DNA of 64,000 nt, taken from positions 62,001 through 126,000 of the forward strand of contig JANNYB010000202.1 of the NCBI GenBank assembly GCA_031409875.1. The letters are read 5' to 3'. The position numbers were made by a program, and so were the translations under genes. The notes beneath the pieces are model-generated. The model was not told the origin of the DNA and did not search any database. It saw nothing but the letters and a program-made list of their open reading frames with translations. The stretch comes from CALMEH01 sp031409875 (lineage in GTDB: Bacteria; Acidobacteriota; Blastocatellia; Pyrinomonadales; Pyrinomonadaceae). This document shows positions 1 to 9,024 of this stretch, one piece after another; position 1 is the stretch's first letter, and each line of letters begins with the position of its first letter.

Positions 1-909
1 GGCAAAGGTGGCTTTCGTGAAAAATTCTTCGGTTACGGGAAGTCTGGAAAGTCTTTCGAGATGCTTTCCGATTTTGAATTTTTTGCCGCCGAAGCCGATG
101 TTTTCGAGATGTTGAATATCAAAAGGCAGTTTTTTGATTAGTCCGCGAAAACGGCGAATTGTGATGTGGTTGAGATATTCGTCCCATTTTTCTTTGTCGA
201 GAAACGGATTCGGTTTGCGCTTGCCGGTTTTTTCGTCCAAATAATAACAGGCAACATCATAATCGGGCGAATCGTAGAGATGCGCGGCGACTTGCAGAAG
301 CGTGTCCATCGAAAAAACCGAATTTGCCCAAGGCATCGGGATAATGTCTTCGAGATGCGAACCGTAAGGCGTAAGCCAAGTGCTGAAATGAAGCAGCAAA
401 ATTCCGTCGGGGCGCAAAACGCGCTGACATTCCAATAAAATTTCGCTCGGTTGACTCAAATGCTCAAAAGTATCAATCGAATAAATTATGTCAACGCTTT
501 CATCAGGCAGAGGAATTTTATTCGGCGTAGTTTGGACGAATTCGATTTGGTCGCCGTAATTTTCGCGGGCAATTTGCAAGGCTTCGGGATTGATTTCTGC
601 GCCGATGGCTTTAAAATTTTCGTGCTGTAAAAAACTGTCGAGCAAATATCCGCGATTGCATCCGAGTTCCAAAACGGTTTTGCCTTCAAAAGTCGCAAAC
701 GGTTTAAAGAGTTCCTGATATTCTTCGATTTGCTCGACGCGGTCGGCAACATAATTTTCCATCGAATCGAACCGCGTGATTTCGTCTTTGCGAAACCCGA
801 AACGCTTCAAAGGTCCTTTGCCCAAAAACAATTTTGAAATTGCCAAACAAACTTTCGGTGATATGCCGTTAACCGGCGGAACGGTTTTTATATTTTCTAC
901 TGCATTCAT
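1..909 (-). CDS. Class I SAM-dependent methyltransferase (3' end cut by window edge)
   Basis: An open frame runs on the minus strand from an ATG at 909 to the left edge without a stop, about 303 residues, so the C-terminus is missing. The protein begins MNAVENIKTVPPVNG. Motif I of the SAM-binding Rossmann fold, VLELGCNRGYLLD, lies near residue 75-87, followed by an acidic motif II (IGAEINPEAL) and a motif IV-like segment IIYSIDTFEHL, which matches the Methyltransf_11/25 pattern. The substrate cannot be told. It lies at the downstream end of the exopolysaccharide locus, so methylation of a sugar or lipid-linked intermediate is a reasonable inference. An ATG at 905 is in another frame. A plus-strand frame at 166-438 and a minus-strand frame at 486-752 are shadows of this gene. 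Confidence 0.85.
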   Translation of the reverse strand, partial: MNAVENIKTVPPVNGISPKVCLAISKLFLGKGPLKRFGFRKDEITRFDSMENYVADRVEQIEEYQELFKPFATFEGKTVLELGCNRGYLLDSFLQHENFKAIGAEINPEALQIARENYGDQIEFVQTTPNKIPLPDESVDIIYSIDTFEHLSQPSEILLECQRVLRPDGILLLHFSTWLTPYGSHLEDIIPMPWANSVFSMDTLLQVAAHLYDSPDYDVACYYLDEKTGKRKPNPFLDKEKWDEYLNHITIRRFRGLIKKLPFDIQHLENIGFGGKKFKIGKHLERLSRLPVTEEFFTKATFA

Positions 910-1008
910 AACTTTGCTAAAAATAAATCACAATTATACAGAAGTAATTACCGGAAATTTCCAATTATTTCGCCGGTATCATTTGCGCCTGTGCAATTTG
1001 CAAAGTAT

Positions 1009-1869
1009 TTAGTCGTTTCTTAATCTTTCTATTTCTTCAACTTTCAAGCCTGTCGCCGTCGCAATATTTTCACTATCCAAATTCAATCGAATTAAGTTTT
1101 TCGCAACCTCAATCGCTTTAATTCTTTCACCTTCAACTTTTCCTTCGTCAAAAGCCCCATCTCGTGCCGTTTCAATGACGGCGTGCATATCCCAATACAC
1201 CTTCAGACTTTCTTCGTATTTTTGCATCTCTTCCTGATTGAATTTGCCGATTTGGGCTAATTCAAACAACTTGCTGAAAACTCTTTCTTGCAGTTTCGAC
1301 GGTCTTTCCTGCAATCTTGGTAAATGTTTCAACACATACAGCCATTTATCAAAACTCGTTTCTAATTCTTCTAAAGTCTTCGTAAATTTCGGCATTTCCA
1401 AATAAATGAAAGTCAATTTGTCGTAAAATACGTTGCCGAAGTTGTTTCTTAATTTTACTTCGTGCAAAACTTCATCATTGTTGATGTTTTCGGCAAACAC
1501 AAAGTCCAAAATCCCGACAAAATAGACTGCCGAAAGTTCATAATTCCAAACTTCGCCTTTTTTTGCTTGTTGATTCGGAAAGGTGGCGTAATAAACGCTT
1601 CTGTCTTTGAAGAAATTCTGGCTCGCCTTTTGCATTTTCACGATAAATTTTTCACCGCTCAGACTTTTACAATAAAGGTCGAACATTACGTTTCTATCGA
1701 GTTCGGAAATGCCGAGATGTTCAGTATTGAGATAAGTCAATTCCTTGATTTGATGTTTTTGGGGCAAAACCTGATTGAGAAAATCAATTAATACATCCTT
1801 ATCCGTTTCTTCGCCAAAAATCTTCTTAAAGCCGAAGTCTGTAAAAGGATTGACATATTTAACTTCCAT
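1009..1869 (-). CDS. Rpn-family nuclease / PD-(D/E)XK transposase-like protein, probably inactive
   Basis: 286 residues in the full-length layout of the Rpn/PDDEXK_2 family (recombination-promoting nuclease, putative transposase). The N-terminal signature YVNPFTDFGFKKIFGEE (4-20), the core FDLYC (63-67), the FFKDRSVYY block (86-94) and GILDFVF (about 119-125) are all present. The family active site has an Asp in FDLYC and an E-x-Q about 14 residues later. Here D64 is kept, but the E position is Lys78 in FIVKMQ (codon AAA, plus positions 1636-1638), so catalysis is probably lost. The C-terminal 60 residues hold a helical tail (GAFDEGKVEGERIKA) typical of the family. The gene is monocistronic beside exopolysaccharide genes; such genes are often mobile passengers. 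Family call firm, activity doubtful. Confidence 0.88.
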   Translation of the reverse strand: MEVKYVNPFTDFGFKKIFGEETDKDVLIDFLNQVLPQKHQIKELTYLNTEHLGISELDRNVMFDLYCKSLSGEKFIVKMQKASQNFFKDRSVYYATFPNQQAKKGEVWNYELSAVYFVGILDFVFAENINNDEVLHEVKLRNNFGNVFYDKLTFIYLEMPKFTKTLEELETSFDKWLYVLKHLPRLQERPSKLQERVFSKLFELAQIGKFNQEEMQKYEESLKVYWDMHAVIETARDGAFDEGKVEGERIKAIEVAKNLIRLNLDSENIATATGLKVEEIERLRND

Positions 1870-1945
1870 AATGGCTTGATTTTACAGCAAAAAAGAAGCA
1901 ATCTCAAACAGATTTTTTTTACTGTTTTTCCGCGCTCCGAATTGC

Positions 1946-3025
1946 TTAAAAATGTGGAAGATTTTCTGAATGTTTGGAGATAATTTTTTCATTTCCCAAA
2001 CCATTGATTGCGGCAATTTGCAAGGTGTTCAAAATTATTTTATCGGGACGCATAAAATTTAGATAATAATGGCGGTTATTTTCCATAATTTGACGGCGTA
2101 ACTCGTTATCTTCAAACAATCTTACAACTTTTTCAACGCATTGTGCGGGCGTTTCAAAGTTCAGATAGTTTTTGTTTTCTTCAAAATCGCCCGTAACTTC
2201 GTAATGCAATTTCTCCGAAACGATTGCTTTTGCAAGCGCAACGTATTCGGCGATTTTCCAACCGTTTGAGCCGCAAAGTCCGGTTGTCGCAATGCAAATC
2301 GGAAACGTCTTTAAGATTTTGAGATATTCGCTCTGTTTGGAAACGCCCGCGTTCGGCAGAAGACAATCTTTAAATTTCGTTTGCGAATAATCGTCAACCG
2401 CTAAACCGCCGAAAAATCTTGCGCCGAATTCTTTTCGTAAAAGCCTCACACATTCGGCGCGTGTTTCGTTAATCGCTTCGGTTTGAGTTTTTTGCTTTTT
2501 ATCTTCTATCTTTTCGGGATTCCAAGCCCGCGCCATAAAAATGACTTTCGGCTCGATTTGTGGGCGTGGCAAATCTTCAAAAATATTAAAGCCGGACGCG
2601 CCGCCGAAGGCTTTCAAAACGATTTTCAACTTTTCTTTTCCTTGATAAAATTTGCTTCTCGCCAACAAAAAACGGTCAAAATTACCAGCGTAATTTTCAT
2701 AATTCAACCCAAACGGAAAAACTTTTTCGCGTCCTTCGAGATTCTCAATAAGTTTCGGCGAATAGCTCCGCTTAAAATAAAAATCAACACCTTCCAAAAA
2801 CGCCGGCTCAATATTGCCGCAATCGTGCATATCGTAATAAAGCGTTATCTCATTGTTTATGATGACCTTTATATGAAGTTCCTCAAATTTTCGCAAAGGA
2901 ATCTGTTTGATTTGTTGCGAAAGATTAATTCTGCCTTGTTTATAAAGCAGAAAAAAACCTGTATAAATTTGCTGAAGATGCTGGAAATCGGAAAAACTGA
3001 TGATTTGGCAATTCGGTTTTTGCAT
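1946..3025 (-). CDS. Glycosyltransferase-like protein (GT-B type C-terminal half)
   Basis: 359 residues with no signal peptide or membrane segment. The N-terminal half has HIKVIINNEITLYYDMHDC (51-69) and a sugar-nucleotide-enzyme-like PFGLNYENYAG. The C-terminal half resembles GT-B retaining transferases: KVIFMARAW (160-168), a nucleotide-site-like stretch CIATTGLCGSNGWKIAEYV (244-262), and ALAKAIVSEKLHYEV followed by an allocation segment QCVEKVVRLFEDNELRR. That order (identify culprit, preserve, then loop over remaining residues) is seen in GT1/GT4 C-terminal domains. It is separated from the beta-helix gene upstream by a strong terminator hairpin (3035-3075), so it is probably transcribed from its own promoter near 3026-3034 or by read-through. 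The sugar and acceptor are unknown. Confidence 0.6.
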   Translation of the reverse strand: MQKPNCQIISFSDFQHLQQIYTGFFLLYKQGRINLSQQIKQIPLRKFEELHIKVIINNEITLYYDMHDCGNIEPAFLEGVDFYFKRSYSPKLIENLEGREKVFPFGLNYENYAGNFDRFLLARSKFYQGKEKLKIVLKAFGGASGFNIFEDLPRPQIEPKVIFMARAWNPEKIEDKKQKTQTEAINETRAECVRLLRKEFGARFFGGLAVDDYSQTKFKDCLLPNAGVSKQSEYLKILKTFPICIATTGLCGSNGWKIAEYVALAKAIVSEKLHYEVTGDFEENKNYLNFETPAQCVEKVVRLFEDNELRRQIMENNRHYYLNFMRPDKIILNTLQIAAINGLGNEKIISKHSENLPHF

Positions 3026-3034
3026 TTTGTAATG

Positions 3035-3075
3035 AAAAAAAGCGGATGTCCAAATGGAATTTGGACATCCGCTTT
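3035..3075 (-). terminator. Rho-independent terminator after the 1208-residue surface protein
   Basis: A perfect 16-bp inverted repeat (3039-3054 and 3060-3075) with a 5-nt loop is followed on the minus strand by a run of seven T (plus A-run 3035-3041). It lies 10 bp past the stop codon of the gene ending at 3086 and before the start of the gene at 3025. Confidence 0.85.
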
Positions 3076-3085
3076 AGGTTAGAAT

Positions 3086-6000
3086 CTAACGAACATAAGT
3101 GGAAGGAGTAGGAATATCACCGCTCGAACCGAATAATATTTCTCCGGCATTGTTTATATACCATCTGCCGTTTGAAGGTCGCCAAACGGCAATGCTCGCT
3201 TTGCCGTCGCCGTCGTAGTCAGCCGGAACGGGAACATCGTTAGTTTGTCCATATCCCAGAACAGTCAGAGGTCCGCCCGAACTGTTGCGAATATACCAAA
3301 CTCCGGTAGAAGGTCGCCAAACCGCAATATCGGTTTTGCCGTCGCCGTCATAATCGGCAGGCGTTACTTTATCACCAGTTGCGCCGAATTGTGTGATTAA
3401 AGTTCCGGCTGTGCTTTGTTGGATATACCAAGTCGCAGTTGAAGGACGAAAAACGGCTAAATCAAATTTACCGTCGCCGTCATAATCACCGGGCGCGGGA
3501 ATATCGCCCGAAGTTCCGAACGGTGCGGCATAAAACGAAAGGTCTTCGCTTCTGAGAATAAACCACTCGCCGGTCGAAGGTCGCCAAAATGCCACGTCAG
3601 CTTTGCCGTCGCCCGTGTAATCGCCTTGCACAGTCAAATCTGAAGCCGCACCGAATTGATAAGCAATCACACTCGAATCACTGCTTTTGCGAATCCACCA
3701 TTGCCCCGAAGACGGACGGTAAATAGCAATATCCGTTTTACCGTCGCCGTCATAATCCGCCGGAGCCATCGTATCGCCCGATGATCCGAATTGGAGTTGG
3801 AAGAATCCATTCGTGCTTTGCTGCAAATACCAATTCAAATTCGATGGACGAAAAACAGAAACATCGGCTTTGCGGTCATTATCATAATCAAACAAAGTCC
3901 GCTGATTTGAAGCCGTGATTGAATCGAAATTTGCCACCACGCAATTACAATTCGTATCGCCCGGCGCATTGCTAACCATCACCAACCGCAAAATCCGTGT
4001 TCCCGAAACAGGCAAATAAAGCGGTGCTTTGACAATGTTGAAATTGCTCCAACCGCCCGTTGAATGGACTGTAACATCGGTTGAAATAACACAATTAGTT
4101 ACACCGCCAGCAGTCGTCGGTTCACAAACTTCAAGGCGGAATTTCCCTTGAGCAAATGATTGAGCGTAACCCGAAGAATATTTAACCGCAAAATTATACA
4201 ATCCGGCTGACGGAACATTAACCGTATATTCAAGCCATTCACCCGCCCGTGCAGTATTAACGGCAAATCCGTTGCTCGCATTTGAGTTAGAAATAATATC
4301 AACAGTTTCAACAGGATTTGAGCGGTAAATGCTACTGCCTGTTTCGCCGCTTAATTCAATTTCATTATAGGCAATGCCTTGTCCGCCGTTGTCAAAATTC
4401 TCAACTTCAATAATCGTGCCTAAAATACTTGGCGTATTCGGTCCCGGATATGGCGTTTGAGTTGGTGTTGTTCCGCAATTACCGGAAACTGTGCAAGAAG
4501 TTCTTGCAGAAATAACAGGATAATTTGCTCCTGGATTAGTTGCATCTGATGCTTGGTTTGTATAAATACTTGAAGGCAATAACTGATAATTTCCTCCCGC
4601 ATAATTAGTAAAACCGACGCTAGGAAAATTGGGTCTGTCAACCGGATAACAATTGGTAAACGGATTTGGCAATGTATTGCAGGAATTTCCGCCATTCGGA
4701 TATATAGAAGGATTAATTTGTTGAAGACTGTCAATAACCGGAAAAACATTTTTTGAGAGAGTCCACGTTCCCTGTGTTGGAGTTTCAGGATAGCTAGTTG
4801 CCTCTTTTAGGGCATTCTCCCCAAATATGCTACTCGGCACGGAAGCTACAATACCATATCCATTCAATCCAATAATGGAGTTTTTTAAGGAAAATCGAAA
4901 GGTCTGATGTGCGCCAGTAAAACTGAGTGAATTAAAGGCTGAAAAAGCTGTAACATGGTCTAATTGAATATCATCAACTGCGCCAGCTTGAGCAAAAATT
5001 CCGTTTCCTGTTGGATTATTGTTAATAATTAGGTCTGTAATGTCTTCAAAAAGCACATTTCTGATTATAATATTGTTAGGTTTTAGTCCAACAAATCGAG
5101 GGTCTCCGCCACCTTGTTGACCATTCATCAAAACGAAACTTAGTCCGCCTTGAACATGACTAACTCTGCTATTTTCCATTACAATATCTTCACAAATCAC
5201 CCAAAATCCCGGTGGTTCGCTTGGAGAAGACAAAACAGTTGAACTAAAAACTATAGCAAAACTTTGTCCGCTTACCCAATGATGTTCAAAAACGCAACCT
5301 TCAATATACATTTGTCGGGCATTTTTTATTTCAAAGATATTCTTGACTGTGTAAGTTGCCGGAGTGGTGTTCCAACTAAGTCTTTTGTCGAAAAAGCATC
5401 GCCGAAACTCAATATTTCGAGTAACCAAATCATCAAGCGAATGACCTCCGCCATAAATGACATTTTCCGATGAGGCTTCAAGAAATGTATTGTTATAAAC
5501 GTGCGCTCCTCGACCATTGACGGTATAAACAGCCTGACTATCGGTTGTATTTACAGGCATTTTAATATTGCCGAACCACGAAGAAATCATCGCCACTTTG
5601 TAGCCATCGTTTAAAATTCCGTGCCTGACATTTCTTGAATCCGGCGGATTAATGACACAATGTTCAAAAATTATTTTTGATGGATTATCGGATGGCGAAG
5701 TTTGGTCTCTACCTATTTCCACTATCGTAGTTTGATTTTCACTTATCGTTTGGTCATCGGAAGATTCAAATTTTATGCCGACAAATCTTATTTTTGAAGC
5801 ACCATTTCCAATAAGTAGCGCGGGAATATAATACAAACGCCCTTTTATCGTTGCTAAACTTGAGGCATTTGTGGTTGGATTGATGCGATTCTGAATATTA
5901 GGCATTGTCCCACTTGAACGAATAGTTACATAATTACTGCAACTTCTTATTGGTAATGTCGCATCAGTTTCATTTGTTGCTATTAACGTAGTTCCAGCAG

Positions 6001-6712
6001 GAATGATTATTTCTTCCTTGCAATTTAAATATTCTTGTCTGAGTTGCGCCATTGAGGTTACTGTTGCCGAAGATTGTGCCGAATGCGATGTAACAGTTAC
6101 CGTAGTTGAAAGCACAGGTGCCGCACTTCCGCTCGAATTTTTAATGGTTAGCATTAGATTGTAAGTGCCGGGCGAGAGATAAGAGTGAGTTGCCGACAAA
6201 ACATCATTACTCGTGTCGCCATCCCCCCAATTCCAAATAATTTTACTAACTCCCTGAGAACCTGAAGCATCTACTTCAATCGGTTCGCCTGCCTTGACCG
6301 AAATTCCATTAGAATTCCAATCTCCACTTGCTATTGCTGTTGGAGTTTGCGAAGGGTTATTAACCGTAATGGTTGTCAAATTGCTTTCAATACCGTTATA
6401 TGTAGCTTTAATGCTGGTTGTTCCTGCATTAAGACCTTTTATTCTTACCCCTAAAGGACTTTGCTCATTAATTTCCAAAGCTACGATTGAACTGTTTCCA
6501 ACAATACTAAATGTTGGAATAAGATTCGGATTAGGTTGTCCATTTACATAAACAGGTGCCATTAATGTCTTTGTCTTGCCAACATCTAATCTAATTGATG
6601 AAGTTGGAAAAAGTTTCACAACCGTCTGAGCCTTTATGACTGTATAAAAAGAATTCATAAGCAACAGTAATAAAAGCATTTTAATCAAACCCGCAAATTT
6701 TTCGTTTTTCAT
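3086..6712 (-). CDS. Secreted multidomain surface protein: Ig-like, PKD, parallel beta-helix, CBM6-like, FG-GAP-like repeats
   Basis: 1208 residues. Residues 1-29 are a signal peptide (MKNEKF, hydrophobic LLLLLLMNSF, cleavage after IKAQ). Residues 30-118 resemble a bacterial Ig-like (BIG2) domain, and 126-208 a PKD domain with WNWGDGD at 160-166. About 215-745 is a right-handed parallel beta-helix with recurrent short strands. About 765-905 is a CBM6/CBM35-like module (IIEVENFDNGGQGIAY ... AGEWLEYTVNV). The last 290 residues are six repeats of about 47 residues built on DYDGDGKTDIAVWRPS, as in calcium-binding FG-GAP/VCBS blades. A good ribosome site (aagaaggag) lies 5 nt before the ATG. Likely cell-surface or secreted, binding or cutting polysaccharide; no lyase catalytic residues were identified. 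It ends at a strong terminator. Confidence 0.85.
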   Translation of the reverse strand: MKNEKFAGLIKMLLLLLLMNSFYTVIKAQTVVKLFPTSSIRLDVGKTKTLMAPVYVNGQPNPNLIPTFSIVGNSSIVALEINEQSPLGVRIKGLNAGTTSIKATYNGIESNLTTITVNNPSQTPTAIASGDWNSNGISVKAGEPIEVDASGSQGVSKIIWNWGDGDTSNDVLSATHSYLSPGTYNLMLTIKNSSGSAAPVLSTTVTVTSHSAQSSATVTSMAQLRQEYLNCKEEIIIPAGTTLIATNETDATLPIRSCSNYVTIRSSGTMPNIQNRINPTTNASSLATIKGRLYYIPALLIGNGASKIRFVGIKFESSDDQTISENQTTIVEIGRDQTSPSDNPSKIIFEHCVINPPDSRNVRHGILNDGYKVAMISSWFGNIKMPVNTTDSQAVYTVNGRGAHVYNNTFLEASSENVIYGGGHSLDDLVTRNIEFRRCFFDKRLSWNTTPATYTVKNIFEIKNARQMYIEGCVFEHHWVSGQSFAIVFSSTVLSSPSEPPGFWVICEDIVMENSRVSHVQGGLSFVLMNGQQGGGDPRFVGLKPNNIIIRNVLFEDITDLIINNNPTGNGIFAQAGAVDDIQLDHVTAFSAFNSLSFTGAHQTFRFSLKNSIIGLNGYGIVASVPSSIFGENALKEATSYPETPTQGTWTLSKNVFPVIDSLQQINPSIYPNGGNSCNTLPNPFTNCYPVDRPNFPSVGFTNYAGGNYQLLPSSIYTNQASDATNPGANYPVISARTSCTVSGNCGTTPTQTPYPGPNTPSILGTIIEVENFDNGGQGIAYNEIELSGETGSSIYRSNPVETVDIISNSNASNGFAVNTARAGEWLEYTVNVPSAGLYNFAVKYSSGYAQSFAQGKFRLEVCEPTTAGGVTNCVISTDVTVHSTGGWSNFNIVKAPLYLPVSGTRILRLVMVSNAPGDTNCNCVVANFDSITASNQRTLFDYDNDRKADVSVFRPSNLNWYLQQSTNGFFQLQFGSSGDTMAPADYDGDGKTDIAIYRPSSGQWWIRKSSDSSVIAYQFGAASDLTVQGDYTGDGKADVAFWRPSTGEWFILRSEDLSFYAAPFGTSGDIPAPGDYDGDGKFDLAVFRPSTATWYIQQSTAGTLITQFGATGDKVTPADYDGDGKTDIAVWRPSTGVWYIRNSSGGPLTVLGYGQTNDVPVPADYDGDGKASIAVWRPSNGRWYINNAGEILFGSSGDIPTPSTYVR

Positions 6713-6946
6713 ATTTTCTCCTTCTTATTTTGGTTTTACTGACAGTAAGTAGAGATACTTACAAAGAAATTTGAATAAAAAATACGTGAACGCTATCGGA
6801 AAAAATCAGGTCCAAAGCATTTACCAAATCAAATTTCTTCGTTTTTACCTTTATTTACTTGAGTTTTTAGAACAAAATGGCTTAAGATTCAGATAGTTAG
6901 ACGCTTTATCTTTAGCACCATTCGTTCTAAAGTTGAGCCGATACAG

Positions 6947-6982
6947 TCGGAGTTGCAAGTGCCGTTGCGACTCCGATTTTTT
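6947..6982 (+). terminator. Orphan plus-strand terminator hairpin
   Basis: Twelve-base arms (6947-6958 and 6965-6976, one G-U wobble) with a 6-nt loop are followed by six T on the plus strand. No plus-strand gene lies upstream, so it may end a small RNA or simply be a structured part of the long leader of the minus-strand gene at 6712. Confidence 0.5.
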
Positions 6983-7001
6983 ATCAGCTCAAAACTTTTA
7001 C

Positions 7002-7047
7002 AAAAAAACCTGAATATTTCTACGCACAGAAATATTCAGGTTTTTTA
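7002..7047 (-). terminator. Strong bidirectional terminator hairpin
   Basis: A perfect inverted repeat (7007-7021 and 7028-7042) is flanked by A-runs on the left and T-runs on the right, so it works on either strand. It lies between the two beta-helix genes and ends the candidate minus-strand RNA starting near 7266. Confidence 0.8.
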
Positions 7048-7266
7048 ATTTAGCTTTTGCCACGAAATATAGTCTGCGTGGCAAAGAAATATTCTTATTA
7101 AATTTGTTATTGTCTTGTAACATTGGAAACCTCTTCGGGTTAAAAATAGTTTTCCAATACTTCAGACGCTCGAAAATTTTTCCATTTTACAACGGAAAAC
7201 AAAGCGAGAGAAATATCATTAAAAAACCAGTAAAACTAACTAAAAAATGATTTTACTGACTTTAAT
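7003..7266 (-). ncRNA. Candidate structured non-coding RNA or attenuated leader, about 260 nt
   Basis: The 669-bp gap between the beta-helix genes has no credible coding frame. On the minus strand a sigma70-like promoter (7273-7301) is followed by a series of hairpins: CAGTAAAA/TTTTACTG near 7257-7225, TTTTCC/GGAAAA inside CGCT/AGCG near 7205-7165, ATTGGAAA/TTTCCAAT near 7158-7121, GCCACG/CGTGGC near 7082-7059, and finally the terminator at 7047-7002. It matches no RNA family I recognise; it could be a leader that attenuates the 1208-residue gene, or a separate RNA. Inference from sequence only. Confidence 0.3.
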
Positions 7267-7272
7267 AACTTT

Positions 7273-7301
7273 ACTCTAACATTGGAGCGATTATGTGTCA
7301 A
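7273..7301 (-). promoter_or_regulatory. Sigma70-like promoter, TTGACA-N17-TAGAGT
   Basis: On the minus strand TTGACA (7301-7296) and TAGAGT (7278-7273) are 17 bp apart. The -35 is perfect and the -10 matches 4 of 6. It sits about 80 bp past the stop of the gene ending at 7382 and reads into the structured region that precedes the surface-protein gene at 6712. Confidence 0.45.
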
Positions 7302-7381
7302 CATAATTTTGTTGCTCCATATTTTCGATTCTAATTCCCGCAAATTCTTTCTTTAACATCTAATTTTACATACGAATCAAT

Positions 7382-8968
7382 TTATTTCCCCATAATTTTT
7401 TGAAAATCGGCAATATTCAAACTGCTTCCGATGTCTGCGCCGTTTTTGCCTTTGCCTTTGAAACGGCTGTTGGCGGCGAGGCGAAAATCCTTCTGTGCCG
7501 GATTCATAAAACCGATACTTTTGTAATCTTCAATCCAAATATTTCCGGCGGGAAATACCGAATCGGATTTGTTTATTTTCTTGCTGTTAAAAATTATGTT
7601 GTTTTGAAAAAGTTTCTGCGCGTCGGCTGATTTGATATTCGGATGACCGTTAATGCCGTAGCTGTCGTGCGCGACGATGTTGTCACGGAAGATAAAATTC
7701 TTTGGCATTTCGCCGAAAAAAGTTGTTAGGTTTCCGACGTTAAAACTCGTATTATTGGCAATCAAAATATCTTCGCCGTTTGAAACTTGGATGAAATATC
7801 CGCCGTAGCCTTCGGGTTTGTTGGTGATGTCGAGAAAAAGATTATTAACAATCGTCAGACGTTTCAAAGTTTGGCTCGGATGTCCGTCGTCTTTGCCCAA
7901 AATGCCGATTCCGGTTGATGCGCTGATGATGAGATTGTCTTTTATCAAAACGTCTTCAATCGTGCTGAACGGAGCTTTGCCGTCCTGATTGCGAACCGTA
8001 ATCCACATTGCGCTCGAAGTTTGATTGCTGTCAATGACGTTGCCGATGAATTGCAAACGCTTGGCATTTTTTATCTCAAAAGCGTTTTTGACCGTAAATT
8101 TTCCATACCATTCGAGCGGTTTGAAAAAATAATTTCCGCGAATTTCGATGTCCGTCGGAATTAATTCGGCGGAAGCCGGATCTGCGCCGCCGAGCAGAAC
8201 GGTTTCCGCGCCACCTTCGAGATAATTGTTGATAATTTTGACGTTTTTCGTGCCAGACCAACCGGCAATCGCTTGCGTTTCTTCTTGATTTCCGGCAAAT
8301 CCGGCGAGATAACTGTTTTTGACAATCGTGTCTGCCGAATTTACCGCAATGCCGCGCCGTGTGATGCCGGATTTGTGCGAATGCAGATAACATCGGTCAA
8401 ACTCGAAGAAACGCGGCACGTCGGCAACCTTCGGGCTGTCGGTGTTCAGATAAATCAGATTGTAAATGTAATCGCCATTTTCGGGCGCAAACTCGATACC
8501 GATAAAACGAAAATGATGTGCGCCGTTGTCGGTCGAAACCGCCGAATTTCCCTTACCGCGTGTCAGAATTTTTGCCATCAAATTTGCGTTTGAAGGATTA
8601 ACCCGTTTATCAACAAGAAGTTGTGCGACGGCGGAACTTTGAATCGTAATGAAATCGTTAATGTTTTTTTTCGGTAATTTCGCTTCGTAATAAGTCGCGC
8701 CGGCTTGCAGTTCGATGATGTCGCCACCTTGTGCTTTGTTGATTGCGGCTTGCAAATCGCCGCCTTTCGGCACGCGGATTATCCGTTGATTATTGACCGA
8801 AACAATTTCGAGCGGCGCGGCAAAAAGATTAAATTTTTCGCCGAAATTAGCAAACGTGAAAACGGCAATCGCGCTCAAAACAACTAAAATCGCCGACACC
8901 GAAAAAATCAGACGCTTGTTCCATCCCGATTTTTTTACTTCTTTCCGACGAACCTGATTACTGTTCAT
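7382..8968 (-). CDS. Membrane-anchored right-handed parallel beta-helix protein (pectate-lyase-like fold)
   Basis: 528 residues. A basic N-terminus followed by one hydrophobic segment (about 20-42, RLIFSVSAILVVLSAIAVF) is an uncleaved anchor or signal. The rest is a beta-helix opening with GGDLQAAINKAQGGDIIEL (about 69-87), the usual entry turn of pectate-lyase-like and polysaccharide-lyase-like proteins, then many NNYLEGG/GNVIDSN/NNLFLDI-type coils. It resembles the helix domain of the neighbour at 3086-6712 (shared phrases such as 'FEIKNAKR' and 'GGADP/GGGDP'), so the two are probably paralogues that shape or modify the exported polysaccharide. It lacks the Ig, PKD and FG-GAP-like parts. 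Catalytic residues cannot be assigned. Its upstream side holds a REP-like palindrome. Confidence 0.8.
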   Translation of the reverse strand: MNSNQVRRKEVKKSGWNKRLIFSVSAILVVLSAIAVFTFANFGEKFNLFAAPLEIVSVNNQRIIRVPKGGDLQAAINKAQGGDIIELQAGATYYEAKLPKKNINDFITIQSSAVAQLLVDKRVNPSNANLMAKILTRGKGNSAVSTDNGAHHFRFIGIEFAPENGDYIYNLIYLNTDSPKVADVPRFFEFDRCYLHSHKSGITRRGIAVNSADTIVKNSYLAGFAGNQEETQAIAGWSGTKNVKIINNYLEGGAETVLLGGADPASAELIPTDIEIRGNYFFKPLEWYGKFTVKNAFEIKNAKRLQFIGNVIDSNQTSSAMWITVRNQDGKAPFSTIEDVLIKDNLIISASTGIGILGKDDGHPSQTLKRLTIVNNLFLDITNKPEGYGGYFIQVSNGEDILIANNTSFNVGNLTTFFGEMPKNFIFRDNIVAHDSYGINGHPNIKSADAQKLFQNNIIFNSKKINKSDSVFPAGNIWIEDYKSIGFMNPAQKDFRLAANSRFKGKGKNGADIGSSLNIADFQKIMGK

Positions 8969-9024
8969 ATTTTTGAATTATACTCAAAATTAGAAAAGTC
9001 GTAAAAGATTAAATAATCCAAAAC

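Noticed and set aside
7003..7266. A cyclic-di-GMP (GEMM) riboswitch or 6S RNA in the beta-helix intergenic gap
   Set aside because: The conserved GEMM words (such as GACGCAAAGC) and the long 6S duplex with a central bubble were looked for by eye and not found.
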